A program made the position numbers and the translations under genes. The notes beneath the pieces are model-generated. The model made no database searches and had not been told where the DNA came from. It was given only the letters and a program-made list of their open reading frames with translations. A stretch of 64,000 bases of DNA from Companilactobacillus allii (lineage in GTDB: Bacteria > Bacillota > Bacilli > Lactobacillales > Lactobacillaceae): NCBI RefSeq assembly GCF_001971585.1, contig NZ_CP019323.1:486053-550052 (forward strand). The letters run 5' to 3'. Shown one piece after another: positions 18,441 to 27,330 of this stretch; positions within the stretch are counted from its first letter, which is position 1, and the number at the start of each line of letters is the position of its first letter.

Positions 18441-19001
18441 TTAATTTTTAAAATTTGAAATTGACCAAAGGATCATATTTATCGTTATTCCGACAAATAC
18501 AAATGGTGGAATAAAGAAAGTTATTAACAGAGAAATAAAGTTTATAAAAAATGATATCCATTCCAAATTTTTTGTTCTATTTATAATTTTCCCCGATTTA
18601 GTATCTGCTACTTTCTTGGTTACACTGTTTCGTAAAAAGGCAAATGACATATTATACAAAAGTATATTCACAGCATATAAAATTGCAGGTACTCTGGCGA
18701 GAATATCCGACCCCACCCAAGCTGTAGTTGCTGGTAACAACGATACCCAGAAAAGTAAGATTATATTGTACCAAAGAATTCTATTATCTATTTCTTTTAC
18801 ATGGACAAACAGATAATGGTGATTGATCCACATAGTTGAAATAGATAGAAAGGTAAATATATACGTAACAAATTGTGGCACTACACTTATAAGTGCATTG
18901 ATACTATGATTATCCTCTGGCAATCGTAGTTCAAGTGTAAGTATGGTTAATATTATTGCCAAAACGGCATCAGTAAATGCCTCAAATCTCTCCTTTTTCA
19001 T
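18441..19001 (-). CDS. TMEM175-like potassium channel family membrane protein (DUF1211)
   Basis: A 186-aa protein with RFEAFTDAVLAIILTILTLEL at the N-terminus, the signature first helix (R-x3-F-[ST]-D-A-V-x-A-I) of bacterial TMEM175 channels, and about five or six membrane segments. Bacterial relatives form tetrameric K+-selective channels. AAGGGGGA precedes the ATG. It starts 12 bases after the end of the Na+/H+ antiporter reading frame, so the two were transcribed together as a cation-handling unit. Confidence 0.82.
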   Translation of the reverse strand: MKKERFEAFTDAVLAIILTILTLELRLPEDNHSINALISVVPQFVTYIFTFLSISTMWINHHYLFVHVKEIDNRILWYNIILLFWVSLLPATTAWVGSDILARVPAILYAVNILLYNMSFAFLRNSVTKKVADTKSGKIINRTKNLEWISFFINFISLLITFFIPPFVFVGITINMILWSISNFKN

Positions 19002-19012
19002 AATAATCCCCC

Positions 19013-20590
19013 TTATTCACGATAATCCAACACCAATGATTCAGATATCAGTAATTCACTATACACATCATAAATATATTGTGCCTCACTCAGTTCGACA
19101 CCATCTAATAATTCATATAGAAATTCGCGTTCTTTTTCAAATGTATTCATCAAGATCTGTCGTTCCTCAACAGCTTGAAAACCACTGAAAGCATAACGTC
19201 TATTATTGACTCCTCGCCATTGAGCTAAGAATTCCTTAACTGTAGTCTTTCTTGTCTGATCCAACAGATCAAACGTGACACTTTCTTTAACAGCCGGTGA
19301 TATCTCTAAGTCACGAACATAATTTATACCAACGCCAACCATCTTTTCTCTAACCCTTTTGGACTTAAGTAAGATGTCATCATCATCCAAAATTGGATTC
19401 AAGATGAACTTAAACAATATTGTTGGTACCAGCATACTCAAAATAATCACGACTGTTTCAGTCAAAAGTATCAAATCAAAATCAGTCCCTTTGATGCCCA
19501 TTTCTGATAACGAAAACGAAAGAGCTAACGTAACGGCGCCATGAACCCCACCAAATGCAAAAGTTACAGCTTCAATTTTTGAGTTCTTAGACAAGAACCT
19601 GGCATATAGATACCTGATCGTCGTTGAAACCACATAGATAGTTATTCCGATCCACAGCCATTTCAAAGTTGTAGACAATTCAACCCGTTGGTCAGTTACA
19701 ATCCTAGCAATTGAGATTCCAAGTACCACGAATACATAACTATTCAAAACTCCACCAACAAAACTGACCGTCTGATTGAAAAAGCTTAGATAGCGAGGTA
19801 TCGAGAATCTACTTCGGCTCATTTCACCATTGAATATCAATCCGGCACTAACTACTGCAATGATTCCTGATAACTCGATTCTCTATGCCACTAGATAGAT
19901 CAAAATCGGCGTTGCAAAGTAAATAAGTAAGTGTGATGAGGTCTCATTGAACCGACTTCTGATGATCATCTGACGAATAACCATCGTTATGAACGCTACA
20001 CCTGCACCAAGAATTACTCCTCCCACTGCAGAAATCAAGAAATCTCCGAAATTTCTCGTGTATGATAATTCACCAGTTTTGAACCACAAGACAGCTGCTT
20101 GCAACAAGATGATTCCTGAAGCGTCATTAAATAATGACTCCATTTTCAAAACTACTTCAGTTCTTTTAGGAACATCTCTACCCTCACGTACTGAATCTAG
20201 CGCCGTTGCGTCCGTTGGTGTACTAATGGCGATCATAATTAGCGCCAACGGTAATCCAACCTTGAATATCTTATTAACTGCAAACAATCCAACCGTTGCT
20301 GAAATCAACGCCAAAATAATTGCGGTCCCTAAAATCTCCTTGAACTTTCTCTGAACCAAAAAGCTTCTCGTTTGTTGTCCATCAAAGAATAATAACGGTG
20401 CAATAACAAAGGACATAAAGAATTCTGAATCAAAGCCTATGACCAGCTTACTTATAAGAGGAATGCATGCAAAAATAATACCCATAAATAAATTAATATA
20501 AGTCCTAGGTATTACTTTGATAAACTTGGCCGCCAAATTACTAATGGCAACTAATACCAAAATAATGACTGCTGAAATATACAGATCCAT
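19013..20590 (-). pseudogene. Na+/H+ antiporter (CPA1 type) interrupted by an in-frame TAG
   Basis: Two segments of one frame: residues 1-235 (20590-19886) and the remainder (19882-19013) separated only by TAG at 19883-19885. The frame stays open across the stop: ...ILIYLVA-stop-RIELSGIIAVVSAGLIFNG, where relatives have a residue such as Glu (GAG to TAG is one change). The N part carries the ion-site motifs STPTDATA and ESLFNDASG; the C part has GGVHGAVTLALSFSL and a long cytoplasmic tail. Reading both together gives about 525 residues, normal for the family. No other damage is seen, so the mutation is recent, a sequencing error, or suppressed. A GGGGAGG site precedes ATG 20590. Confidence 0.85.
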
Positions 20591-20604
20591 ATTCTTCCTC
20601 CCCT

Positions 20605-20644
20605 CAAAAAAATACAGCTCCCTTCAATTAGAAAAGAACTGTAT
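20605..20644 (-). terminator. Terminator after the patB-like gene
   Basis: On the minus strand ATACAG and CTGTAT enclose a partly paired interior and are followed by seven T. It lies between the aminotransferase-like gene and the antiporter. Confidence 0.6.
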
Positions 20645-20701
20645 ACAAAGTTATTATTGAGATTATATTAAGACAATTTTTTTGTCAATTAATTAGTTAT
20701 A

Positions 20702-21868
20702 TTACTTATTGATATATGCGTGAATACCACGCTCTAGTCGATTCAAGCCATCTTGAACCCGTGACTTATTAGTAGCCAAGTTCATACGCAAAAACTCACT
20801 ACCATTACCACGATACTTAGTACCTTCAGCAAGATACAAGCCAGTTTCTTTTCTAATAAACTCGTTTAGTTCAGCTGAATCATCTGTGACTTTAGTACAG
20901 TCGATCCAAGCTAGATAGGTGGCATCGCTTTTTAGAACAGTCAATTCAGGAATGTTTTTAGCAACATAATCAGACAATAGTTGACGATTAATACTGATAT
21001 ATTGTCTCAATTCACTCAACCAATCATGTCCCTTAGTATAGGCCGCAATTGTTCCATCGATCGCCAAAATCCCTGGTTCATTATGTCCATCTATAGAGAT
21101 AGCACGTCTAACTTTGTTACGTAGATTCTCATTTGGTACAAACAAAGTTGATGCATGTAACATCGCTAGATTGAAGGTCTTAGTAGGTGATACCAGTGAA
21201 ATACTGTTATCAATAATTGACTCATCCAGTGAAGCAAATGGAATGTATGAGTTATTTGGCATTGATAGATCACCATGGATCTCATCAGAAATAATCAAGA
21301 CATCATTGTCCTTAGCCAATTGACCAATACGGCTCAATGTCTTTGCATCCCAAATATGTCCTGTCGGATTATGTGGATTGCAAACGATCATAACTGTAGT
21401 TTGTGGGTCAGATAGCTTATTTTTAAGATCTTCCCAATCAATCTGATAAGCATCGTTTTTATATGTAAGTTCACTGTTAGTGACATTACGTCCATTACTC
21501 TCAATTGCCTTATAAAATGAATTATAATTAGGCTCTTGCAACAGAATATTATCACCAACATCTGTCAGATGACGGATTATTGCTGAAATAGATGGCATAA
21601 CTCCAGTACTGAAGACCATCCAGTCAGTCTCCGGTTTAAAATTGTGCTCCAGTTCAAACCAGTTCTTTACAGCTTCATAATAACTGTCCGGAACGAATTG
21701 ATAGCCAAAGATCCCGCCATCAATTGATTTTTTCATAGCCTCCATAATTTCTGGTGCCGTTTGAAAATCCATGTCAGCTATCCACATAGGAAGTTCATTT
21801 TCCAAAACATCCCACTTCTCAGAATTAGTGTTACGACGATCAAACTCTTTATCAAAATCGTATGACAT
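20702..21868 (-). CDS. PatB/MalY family PLP C-S lyase (cystathionine beta-lyase type)
   Basis: A 388-aa fold type I aminotransferase-like enzyme. Motifs: MWIADMDF near residue 28, CNPHNPTG near 163-170, SDEIHGDL with the PLP-ring Asp, and Lys230 in SPTKTFNLA. MalY/PatB proteins cleave cystathionine to homocysteine, pyruvate and ammonia, and in lactobacilli release volatile sulfur compounds. GAGGGG precedes ATG 21868. It is not linked to the cysK-metB operon. Relation to methionine control is unknown. Confidence 0.9.
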   Translation of the reverse strand: MSYDFDKEFDRRNTNSEKWDVLENELPMWIADMDFQTAPEIMEAMKKSIDGGIFGYQFVPDSYYEAVKNWFELEHNFKPETDWMVFSTGVMPSISAIIRHLTDVGDNILLQEPNYNSFYKAIESNGRNVTNSELTYKNDAYQIDWEDLKNKLSDPQTTVMIVCNPHNPTGHIWDAKTLSRIGQLAKDNDVLIISDEIHGDLSMPNNSYIPFASLDESIIDNSISLVSPTKTFNLAMLHASTLFVPNENLRNKVRRAISIDGHNEPGILAIDGTIAAYTKGHDWLSELRQYISINRQLLSDYVAKNIPELTVLKSDATYLAWIDCTKVTDDSAELNEFIRKETGLYLAEGTKYRGNGSEFLRMNLATNKSRVQDGLNRLERGIHAYINK

Positions 21869-22006
21869 AATTTCACCCCTCAGTATTCATTGATTCAAAT
21901 ATTATCACTTTCACACTAGAAAAGTTTGTGTTAAAACTTCTATAGTACTCAAATTTATATTATACTAATATGATTAAAAAAAAATTAAAATGGGAGGCTT
22001 GAGTAT

Positions 22007-23422
22007 ATGCCGTCATTTTTCAGAAAAAAAGACGTTATAAATGACCTTAAAAATAAGGATACTGTCCTGGAGCGAACGCTAGGCTCAAAAGATCTGATCA
22101 TTATGGGAGTCGGTGTTATCGTCGGTTCCGGTATTTTCATCACCCCAGGTATTATTGCCGCAAATTATGCTGGACCTGGTGTTATTTTCACATACCTCTT
22201 CGCAGCACTAGTTTGTATTGGCGCAGCATTTTGTTACTCCGAGTTTGCTTCAACTATTCCCTTAGCAGGTAGTGCTTACACATACTCTTATTCAGTTTAT
22301 GGCGAAGTAGTTGCTTGGATAGTTGGCTGGTCGTTAGTATCTGAGTACCTCTTTGCGGCCGCATCAACGGCTGTCAGCTGGTCAGCATACTTTCGTAACC
22401 TATTAGCTGGATTTGGCATAACTCTCCCCAAAGCCTTACAATCGGCCGCTAACACAAGTGGTAATTCACAAGGAAGATTCGACATTATTGCCTTTGTGAT
22501 CGTCTTGTTAGCGACAGTATTACTACTTCAAGGATTGACTGAATCAGTCAAGATCAATGCCATCATGGTCTACGTTAAGATATTTGTCATCTTATTATTC
22601 GTAGTCGTTGCCGCATTCTTCGTTAAACCCAAAAACTACAGTCCATTTCTACCATTTGGCTGGAGTGGTATCGGTAAAGGAGCATCAGTGGCATTTTATG
22701 CTTTCTTAGGCTTTGACGTCGTTTCAACTGCTAGTGAGGAAGTCAAGAATCCCAAAAGGAACATGCCGATTGGAATTATTGCCTCATTATTGATAGTCGC
22801 AGTTTTGTACAGTCTAGTATCCTTTGTCCTAGTTGGAGCGGTCAATTATAAGCAACTAAACGTTGCCGATCCAGTGGCACATGCACTAAATATCCTCAAT
22901 CAAAATTGGGCATCAGGAATTATTTCACTTGGTGCCGTTATGGGAATGACGACTGTCCTTTTAGTAATCATGTATGGTGGTACTCGTTTGATCTACTCAT
23001 TCAGTCGTGATGGCTTATTACCTAAGGGGTTCAAGTCCGTCAATAAGAATAGTATTCCTGCAAATAGCACAGTCTTGGTAGGATTAGCTGCAGCAATCGC
23101 AGCGGCTGTTTTACCAATTGAAAAAATAACTGAATTGGTCAATATCGGAACATTACTAGCCTTTGCCTCGACCTCGATCGGTGTCATTTTTCTTCGTCAT
23201 GGTAAGAACACACGCGACTTGAAACCGGCGTTTAAAGTACCGCTATATCCAATCTTTCCACTGATTTCATTCTTTGCCTGCATCTATTTGATGACACAAT
23301 TACAACCATTCACTTGGCATATGTACGGTATTTGGACTGGAATCGGTCTAGTGATTTACTTCGGTTATGGATATGGTCACAGTTTGATCAACAAGAAAAA
23401 AGCTAATTCAAAACGTATTTAG
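22007..23422 (+). CDS. APC family amino acid permease, YfnA/CAT-like
   Basis: A 471-aa, 12-segment transporter. The TM1 signature is GVGVIVGSGIFITPG and TM6 contains FYAFLGFDVVSTASEEVKNPKRNMP, typical of the cationic amino acid transporter (CAT/YfnA) group rather than the AAT group of the tandem pair upstream. GGGAGG precedes ATG 22007. Its last 20 bases overlap, tail to tail, with the fic gene. Substrate range not predictable. Confidence 0.88.
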   Translation: MPSFFRKKDVINDLKNKDTVLERTLGSKDLIIMGVGVIVGSGIFITPGIIAANYAGPGVIFTYLFAALVCIGAAFCYSEFASTIPLAGSAYTYSYSVYGEVVAWIVGWSLVSEYLFAAASTAVSWSAYFRNLLAGFGITLPKALQSAANTSGNSQGRFDIIAFVIVLLATVLLLQGLTESVKINAIMVYVKIFVILLFVVVAAFFVKPKNYSPFLPFGWSGIGKGASVAFYAFLGFDVVSTASEEVKNPKRNMPIGIIASLLIVAVLYSLVSFVLVGAVNYKQLNVADPVAHALNILNQNWASGIISLGAVMGMTTVLLVIMYGGTRLIYSFSRDGLLPKGFKSVNKNSIPANSTVLVGLAAAIAAAVLPIEKITELVNIGTLLAFASTSIGVIFLRHGKNTRDLKPAFKVPLYPIFPLISFFACIYLMTQLQPFTWHMYGIWTGIGLVIYFGYGYGHSLINKKKANSKRI

Positions 23423-24455
23423 AAGCTCTTCCTTTACCAATGATTTTAATAATAGATTGTTCCCTTAATTCAGATAAAGCACGTTTGATGGTGATTTCAC
23501 TATATTGAGGAATCAATTCAATTAAGTCACGTTTTGACAATGGTCTCAATTCACTTTGTAAATATTTTAAAACTAAGTCAGATGCTGAAACAGGCTGATC
23601 TTCTAAAGTATCTATTCTTTCATATAAGTTACGATATGCTTGTAAAACAATGCTTAAGAAGTAATTAATGAACGGCTTATAATCATTTTTGTTATCAAAC
23701 CAATCTATTGAACTAGCTTTAAGAGATGAGTAATAATTCTCTTTTGTCTTCTCTATCAGCTGCTCAATACTAATATATTTACCAACATCAAAATCACTTT
23801 TGTACATTGTCAAAAGTAACAACAACCGAGACATTCGCCCATTACCATCGTTAAAGGGATGAACGGAAACAAAGTCAAAGATAAAAATTCCAGTCAATAT
23901 TAATGCTGGAATTTTTTTTTCTTTCACTGCGTGATTATATTCATCACATAGGTTCTCAATTAATCCTGGCGTTAAATGAGATGGCGGTGGCATAAAGCGT
24001 ATCTCCTTTTTACCATCAGAGTACTCTGTAATAATCTGATTGTCAGAATCTTTAAAATGACCACCCCAAGTACTATCTGTGTAATTAAATAATCTCTTAT
24101 GTAAAGCCAATATTGAATTCTTACTAATAGGAATATATTGGAAATTATCATGAATCAAAGTTAACACATCTCGATACCCAGAAATCTCAGCCTCACTTCT
24201 ATTATGAGGTTGCGTTTTATCTTCCACCAATTGCTTAAGTCTAGTATCACTGGTATATATTCCTTCAATTCTATTCGAAGCATCTGTACTTTGAACTTTA
24301 GCAATATCGACTAAATGGTCTAATACCGATTGAAAGTTAATTTGAACATTGAATAATTTTCCACGTAATTCATATATTTGATTTAACTTATTCACTATTT
24401 CATCGTTAAAAATAAATTCATTTAGGTCGGAGTAATTGAATTCTTTCAAGATCAT
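23403..24455 (-). CDS. Fic domain protein with N-terminal inhibitory motif and C-terminal winged helix
   Basis: A 350-aa protein. Residues 60-65 (SNRIEG) match the (S/T)xxxE(G/N) inhibitory helix of class II Fic proteins. The catalytic loop HPFNDGNGRMSR (199-210) is canonical, so AMP or another nucleotide could be transferred to a target hydroxyl. The last 80 residues (LRPLSKRDLIELIPQYSEITIKRALSELREQSIIKII) form a winged helix-turn-helix. A long palindrome overlaps its promoter (24462-24499), suggesting autoregulation. AAGGAGGGG is directly before ATG 24455. It could be a stand-alone regulator-enzyme or an antitoxin-free Fic; the target is unknown. Confidence 0.9.
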   Translation of the reverse strand: MILKEFNYSDLNEFIFNDEIVNKLNQIYELRGKLFNVQINFQSVLDHLVDIAKVQSTDASNRIEGIYTSDTRLKQLVEDKTQPHNRSEAEISGYRDVLTLIHDNFQYIPISKNSILALHKRLFNYTDSTWGGHFKDSDNQIITEYSDGKKEIRFMPPPSHLTPGLIENLCDEYNHAVKEKKIPALILTGIFIFDFVSVHPFNDGNGRMSRLLLLLTMYKSDFDVGKYISIEQLIEKTKENYYSSLKASSIDWFDNKNDYKPFINYFLSIVLQAYRNLYERIDTLEDQPVSASDLVLKYLQSELRPLSKRDLIELIPQYSEITIKRALSELREQSIIKIIGKGRASKYVLN

Positions 24456-24461
24456 CCCCTC

Positions 24462-24499
24462 CTTTTCGGTATCATTATACTATAAATGATACCGAAAAG
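24462..24499. promoter_or_regulatory. Long operator palindrome at the fic promoter
   Basis: A perfect 15-bp inverted repeat, CTTTTCGGTATCATT and AATGATACCGAAAAG, spaced by 8 bases that include a TATAAT-like -10 on the minus strand. A third half-site, TGATACCAAAAA, lies at 24507-24518. It sits directly upstream of the fic binding site. Confidence 0.75.
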
Positions 24500-24513
24500 A
24501 ATTGAGTGATACC

Positions 24514-24560
24514 AAAAAAAACTAGCGTTATGGTCATCGCCATTAACGCTAGTTTTTTGT
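24514..24560. terminator. Bidirectional terminator between fic promoter and oxidoreductase
   Basis: The 12-bp stem AAAACTAGCGTT/AACGCTAGTTTT extends by a further ATGG/CCAT pairing past a bulge. It has A- and T-tracts on either side and lies 10 bases past the oxidoreductase stop codon. Confidence 0.88.
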
Positions 24561-24569
24561 ATTATTTTC

Positions 24570-25556
24570 TTATAGAACTACCACGTGTTTACCACTATAT
24601 TTACCAGACTCTAAGTTTTCTTGAGCTTGACCAACTTCTGCTAGGCCATGATAGACTTTGGCAATCGGAACAGCCAATTTATCCTGTTCGACTTCCTTCA
24701 AGATATCATTAAATACCTTTGCTGGTAGATCATTAGCCTCACCAGCATAGCTCGTAAGAAAGGTTCCTGTTGGAATCATAAATGGTGAAAATTCATCTAA
24801 GGTCCACTTGCCTGACAAAGCACCTACGAAACACAACTTACCGCCCTCTTTTAAGAAGTTAATATCTTGAAGTAAGGATGTAGTACCAACCAGTTCTAAC
24901 ACTTTGTCCACACCATCAGGCATAATTTGATGCATGTTCTTTTCAAAGTCTTTATCATCCAATAATGGATAAGTTGCTCCATATTTTTCTAGAGTCGTTA
25001 AGCTCTCAGAATGACGTGTCGTTGAAATGACCTTTGCCCCAAGATATTTTGCTAGACTAGCTGCCATTAAACCAACTGTTGATGATCCACCTCGAATTAA
25101 AAGCGTCTCATTTTTTTGTAGATCTAATCCACGACTAAGTGACCCATAAGCCGTCTGTAACATCTCAGGTAAAGCACCGATAGTTCCCCAGTCAAGGTCA
25201 GTCGATATTGGTATAACGTTTTCTTCTTTGGCTTGTGTGTACTCTGCATAGGCGCCATCAATGGATCTTCCCAATCCACCCATCATCGTGGCTACCTTTT
25301 GACCAACTTCAAATGAACTGTTCTCACCAACTTCAGCAACTACTCCGACGCCTTCGATTCCTAGTATTCTTGGAAAAGAAAAATCAGCTGATGATTCCCC
25401 TTTACGACTAGTTACTTCTGACTCATTCACACCAAAGGCTTTGACCTTTATAACGACATAGCCTGGTTTTATCACTGGTCGATCTACTGATTCAGGTACC
25501 AATTCTTTTGTACTCGATTTTTGACTAATACGAATTGCCTTCATTTTATTGTCCAT
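24570..25556 (-). CDS. Zinc-type alcohol dehydrogenase-like NADPH:quinone oxidoreductase
   Basis: A 328-aa medium-chain dehydrogenase. GroES-like domain with FGVNESEVTSRKG, then GALPEMLQTAYGSLSRG and the nucleotide loop RGGSSTVGLMAASLAKYLGA. No zinc ligands of the ADH type. It ends a two-gene unit with the SnoaL-like gene, 26 bases downstream. Only a weak binding site precedes ATG 25556. Likely an electrophile or quinone detoxification enzyme; substrate unknown. Confidence 0.82.
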   Translation of the reverse strand: MDNKMKAIRISQKSSTKELVPESVDRPVIKPGYVVIKVKAFGVNESEVTSRKGESSADFSFPRILGIEGVGVVAEVGENSSFEVGQKVATMMGGLGRSIDGAYAEYTQAKEENVIPISTDLDWGTIGALPEMLQTAYGSLSRGLDLQKNETLLIRGGSSTVGLMAASLAKYLGAKVISTTRHSESLTTLEKYGATYPLLDDKDFEKNMHQIMPDGVDKVLELVGTTSLLQDINFLKEGGKLCFVGALSGKWTLDEFSPFMIPTGTFLTSYAGEANDLPAKVFNDILKEVEQDKLAVPIAKVYHGLAEVGQAQENLESGKYSGKHVVVL

Positions 25557-25582
25557 TATTGCATCTCGCTAACTTTATATTT

Positions 25583-26014
25583 TTAAACAATTGCTTTTTT
25601 ACTACCGAATTCCATATCCATTGGTCGAATGAATGACCATGTTGATTGGATGACTTTCCAATCACTGCCTTCTTTTTGGTAAACTTCAATGCAATTGTAT
25701 CGCATATCATTTAGGGATGTTTTTGCAAATAATTGATAAGTTAATACTGCCATATCCACACCGCTTTGTACTCTGGGATACAACATATCATATTTATCAG
25801 CAAATAACTTCCCTTCAACATTAGCTAACACCATTTTTTTGATTTCTTGATAAGTATCGACCCGTTTTTCAACAACACCATCAAAGTAAGAAAAGTTATT
25901 TTGTGACCAGATATCTAAGTATCCAGACGTATCGCCTTTAAACCACTTGTCTAGTGCACCTTTTTCTAGTGAGATAATCTTATTTGTTAGCGCTTCATTT
26001 GATTGTTCGGTCAT
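25583..26014 (-). CDS. SnoaL/NTF2-like small protein
   Basis: A 143-aa protein of the NTF2-like cone fold (SnoaL/DUF4440 type): WFKGDTSGYLDIWSQNNFSYFDG in the first helix-strand unit and DWKVIQSTWSFIRP at the C-terminus. Such proteins are small isomerases, hydrolases or binding domains. AAGGAG lies 7 bases before ATG 26014. Co-transcribed with the oxidoreductase below. No exact function can be given. Confidence 0.75.
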   Translation of the reverse strand: MTEQSNEALTNKIISLEKGALDKWFKGDTSGYLDIWSQNNFSYFDGVVEKRVDTYQEIKKMVLANVEGKLFADKYDMLYPRVQSGVDMAVLTYQLFAKTSLNDMRYNCIEVYQKEGSDWKVIQSTWSFIRPMDMEFGSKKAIV

Positions 26015-26053
26015 TTATATTCTCCTTTGCTTTGTCACATCACGATACATTTC

Positions 26054-26084
26054 ATTGTATGCCGTAACGTAACGTGACAGTCAA
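26054..26084 (-). promoter_or_regulatory. Promoter with 19-bp spacer upstream of the SnoaL-like gene
   Basis: On the minus strand TTGACT (26079-26084) and TACAAT (26054-26059) are 19 bases apart. Over-long spacers are typical of MerR-family activated promoters. The spacer contains the repeated word CGTTACGTTACG. No merR gene is adjacent. Confidence 0.5.
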
Positions 26085-26101
26085 CAAAGGATTTTTATAC
26101 C

Positions 26102-26128
26102 AAAAAAGAGACCTTCCGGTCTCTTTTT
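26102..26128 (-). terminator. Terminator after the GNAT gene
   Basis: The 11-bp stem AAAAAGAGACC/GGTCTCTTTTT with loop TTCC overlaps the stop codon of the acetyltransferase gene. Confidence 0.88.
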
Positions 26129-26684
26129 AATTTGCCATTGGTAGTGATACTGGTAGGTTAAGTTTCTCGTAGCCAATATTGAACACTTGATCAGTATTAC
26201 TACTATTTAGTACTTTTACATAGCCGGTTTCTTGGAATCCTGCTTTTTTAATAACATGTTGCATACCGAGATTTTCTTGATGTGTATCCACTCTGATGCC
26301 TTTAATTGACAGATTCAGTGCTAGTTCATCTAATACAGCATTGAACAGTTTCGTAGACAAACCAAGACCGCGATGCTTTGCGGAGACTGCTACACGATGT
26401 AGTGAAATATATTCACCCTCATCAGTTAACCATTTTCCGTCCAAAGTTTGATAGCTCATATCTGGACCCGGAATCGCTGAAACAGTGCCTAGGATTTCCT
26501 CATCTTGCGCCAGAACAAAGTTGTACCCATTTTGAATATCGTGGACTAAGACATCCATATTCGGATATTGTCCTCTCCATTGATTGATATTCTGGGCCGC
26601 CAGATGGGCCTTTCCTTCCAAGATAATTTGTTCGATTTGTGGTAGATCTTTCATTTCCGCATGACGTAACAACATTGTTCTCAC
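26127..26684 (-). CDS. GNAT family N-acetyltransferase
   Basis: A 185-aa GCN5-related acetyltransferase. The acetyl-CoA loop is HRVAVSAKHRGLGLSTKLFNAVLDEL (motif A, with RGLGLS in place of the usual R/Q-x-x-G-x-G/A), followed by HQENLGMQHVIKKAGFQETG (motif B). Acceptor unknown. Its promoter (26754-26782) has two perfect palindromes immediately downstream, and a MarR gene is divergent, so repression by that MarR protein is likely. Confidence 0.85.
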   Translation of the reverse strand: MRTMLLRHAEMKDLPQIEQIILEGKAHLAAQNINQWRGQYPNMDVLVHDIQNGYNFVLAQDEEILGTVSAIPGPDMSYQTLDGKWLTDEGEYISLHRVAVSAKHRGLGLSTKLFNAVLDELALNLSIKGIRVDTHQENLGMQHVIKKAGFQETGYVKVLNSSNTDQVFNIGYEKLNLPVSLPMAN

Positions 26685-26716
26685 TTCTTTACTTTTTATT
26701 TATCTCACTTTTTAAT

Positions 26717-26732
26717 GCTTAGATATCTAAGC
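26717..26732. promoter_or_regulatory. Perfect 16-bp palindrome, candidate MarR operator
   Basis: GCTTAGATATCTAAGC lies in the 5' leader of the GNAT gene. A related half-site TATCTAAC occurs about 75 bases further towards marR. Confidence 0.6.
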
Positions 26733-26733
26733 G

Positions 26734-26753
26734 TTAAATTATCGATAATTTAA
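26734..26753. promoter_or_regulatory. Perfect 20-bp palindrome next to the GNAT -10 box
   Basis: TTAAATTATCGATAATTTAA directly abuts the -10 element (26754-26759). A protein bound here would block transcription start of the GNAT gene. Confidence 0.6.
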
Positions 26754-26782
26754 GTTATAATACCAAAGTAACTGACTGTCAA
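26754..26782 (-). promoter_or_regulatory. Promoter of the GNAT gene
   Basis: Minus-strand TTGACA (26777-26782), 17-base spacer, TATAAC (26754-26759): close to the sigma-A consensus. Confidence 0.8.
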
Positions 26783-26887
26783 GCATTTAATTATTAAATA
26801 TCTAACTATAAGAAACTTAACCTATCAAACGTTATTACAGCAGGCTTATGATATAATTTATATAATTATGTAACGCTGGAGGAAACC

Positions 26888-27313
26888 ATGGATGAGTATG
26901 CCCAGGAGATAAACGATTTATTACACTCAATACTTTTTAATCAACAACGACTCTTCAATGAAAAATCAAACAAATACGACTTAACAGTTCAACAGGCAAG
27001 AACCCTTGAACTGATCGAAAAGACACCCGGAATGATTCAGCGTCAGATTGCCGAATCATTGAGTATTCGAGATGCTAGTGTATCTAGTATGTTGAAGAAT
27101 CTTGAACGTGACGGTTATGTTATCAGACGACGTGATCGTCATAGTGACCGTAATAAACGGATTTTTTTAACTGATAGAGGAACTTCAGTTATTAAAGAGT
27201 TGGGACATATGTTTGCTGAGGTTGAAAATCAAGTTGTTGAATCTTTATCTTCTACAGAAACTCAGGGATTACTCACGTTACTTCATAAAATGGATAATGA
27301 AATCAGTGAATGA
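26888..27313 (+). CDS. MarR family transcriptional regulator
   Basis: A 141-aa winged-helix protein: PGMIQRQIAESLSIRDASVSSMLKNLERDGYVIRRRDRHSDRNKRIFLTDRG is a textbook MarR helix-turn-helix and wing. CTGGAGG precedes ATG 26888, and a TATAAT at 26852-26857 is a probable -10. It is followed directly by an SDR gene whose binding site overlaps its end, and it diverges from the GNAT gene, so it likely controls both. Confidence 0.88.
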   Translation: MDEYAQEINDLLHSILFNQQRLFNEKSNKYDLTVQQARTLELIEKTPGMIQRQIAESLSIRDASVSSMLKNLERDGYVIRRRDRHSDRNKRIFLTDRGTSVIKELGHMFAEVENQVVESLSSTETQGLLTLLHKMDNEISE

Positions 27314-27330
27314 AAAGGAGGTTTACTAAC

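Noticed and set aside
21922-21939. Operator AAGTTT-GTGTTA-AAACTT between patB-like and permease genes
   Set aside because: A 6-bp AT-rich inverted repeat with no second copy and no regulator nearby is expected by chance.
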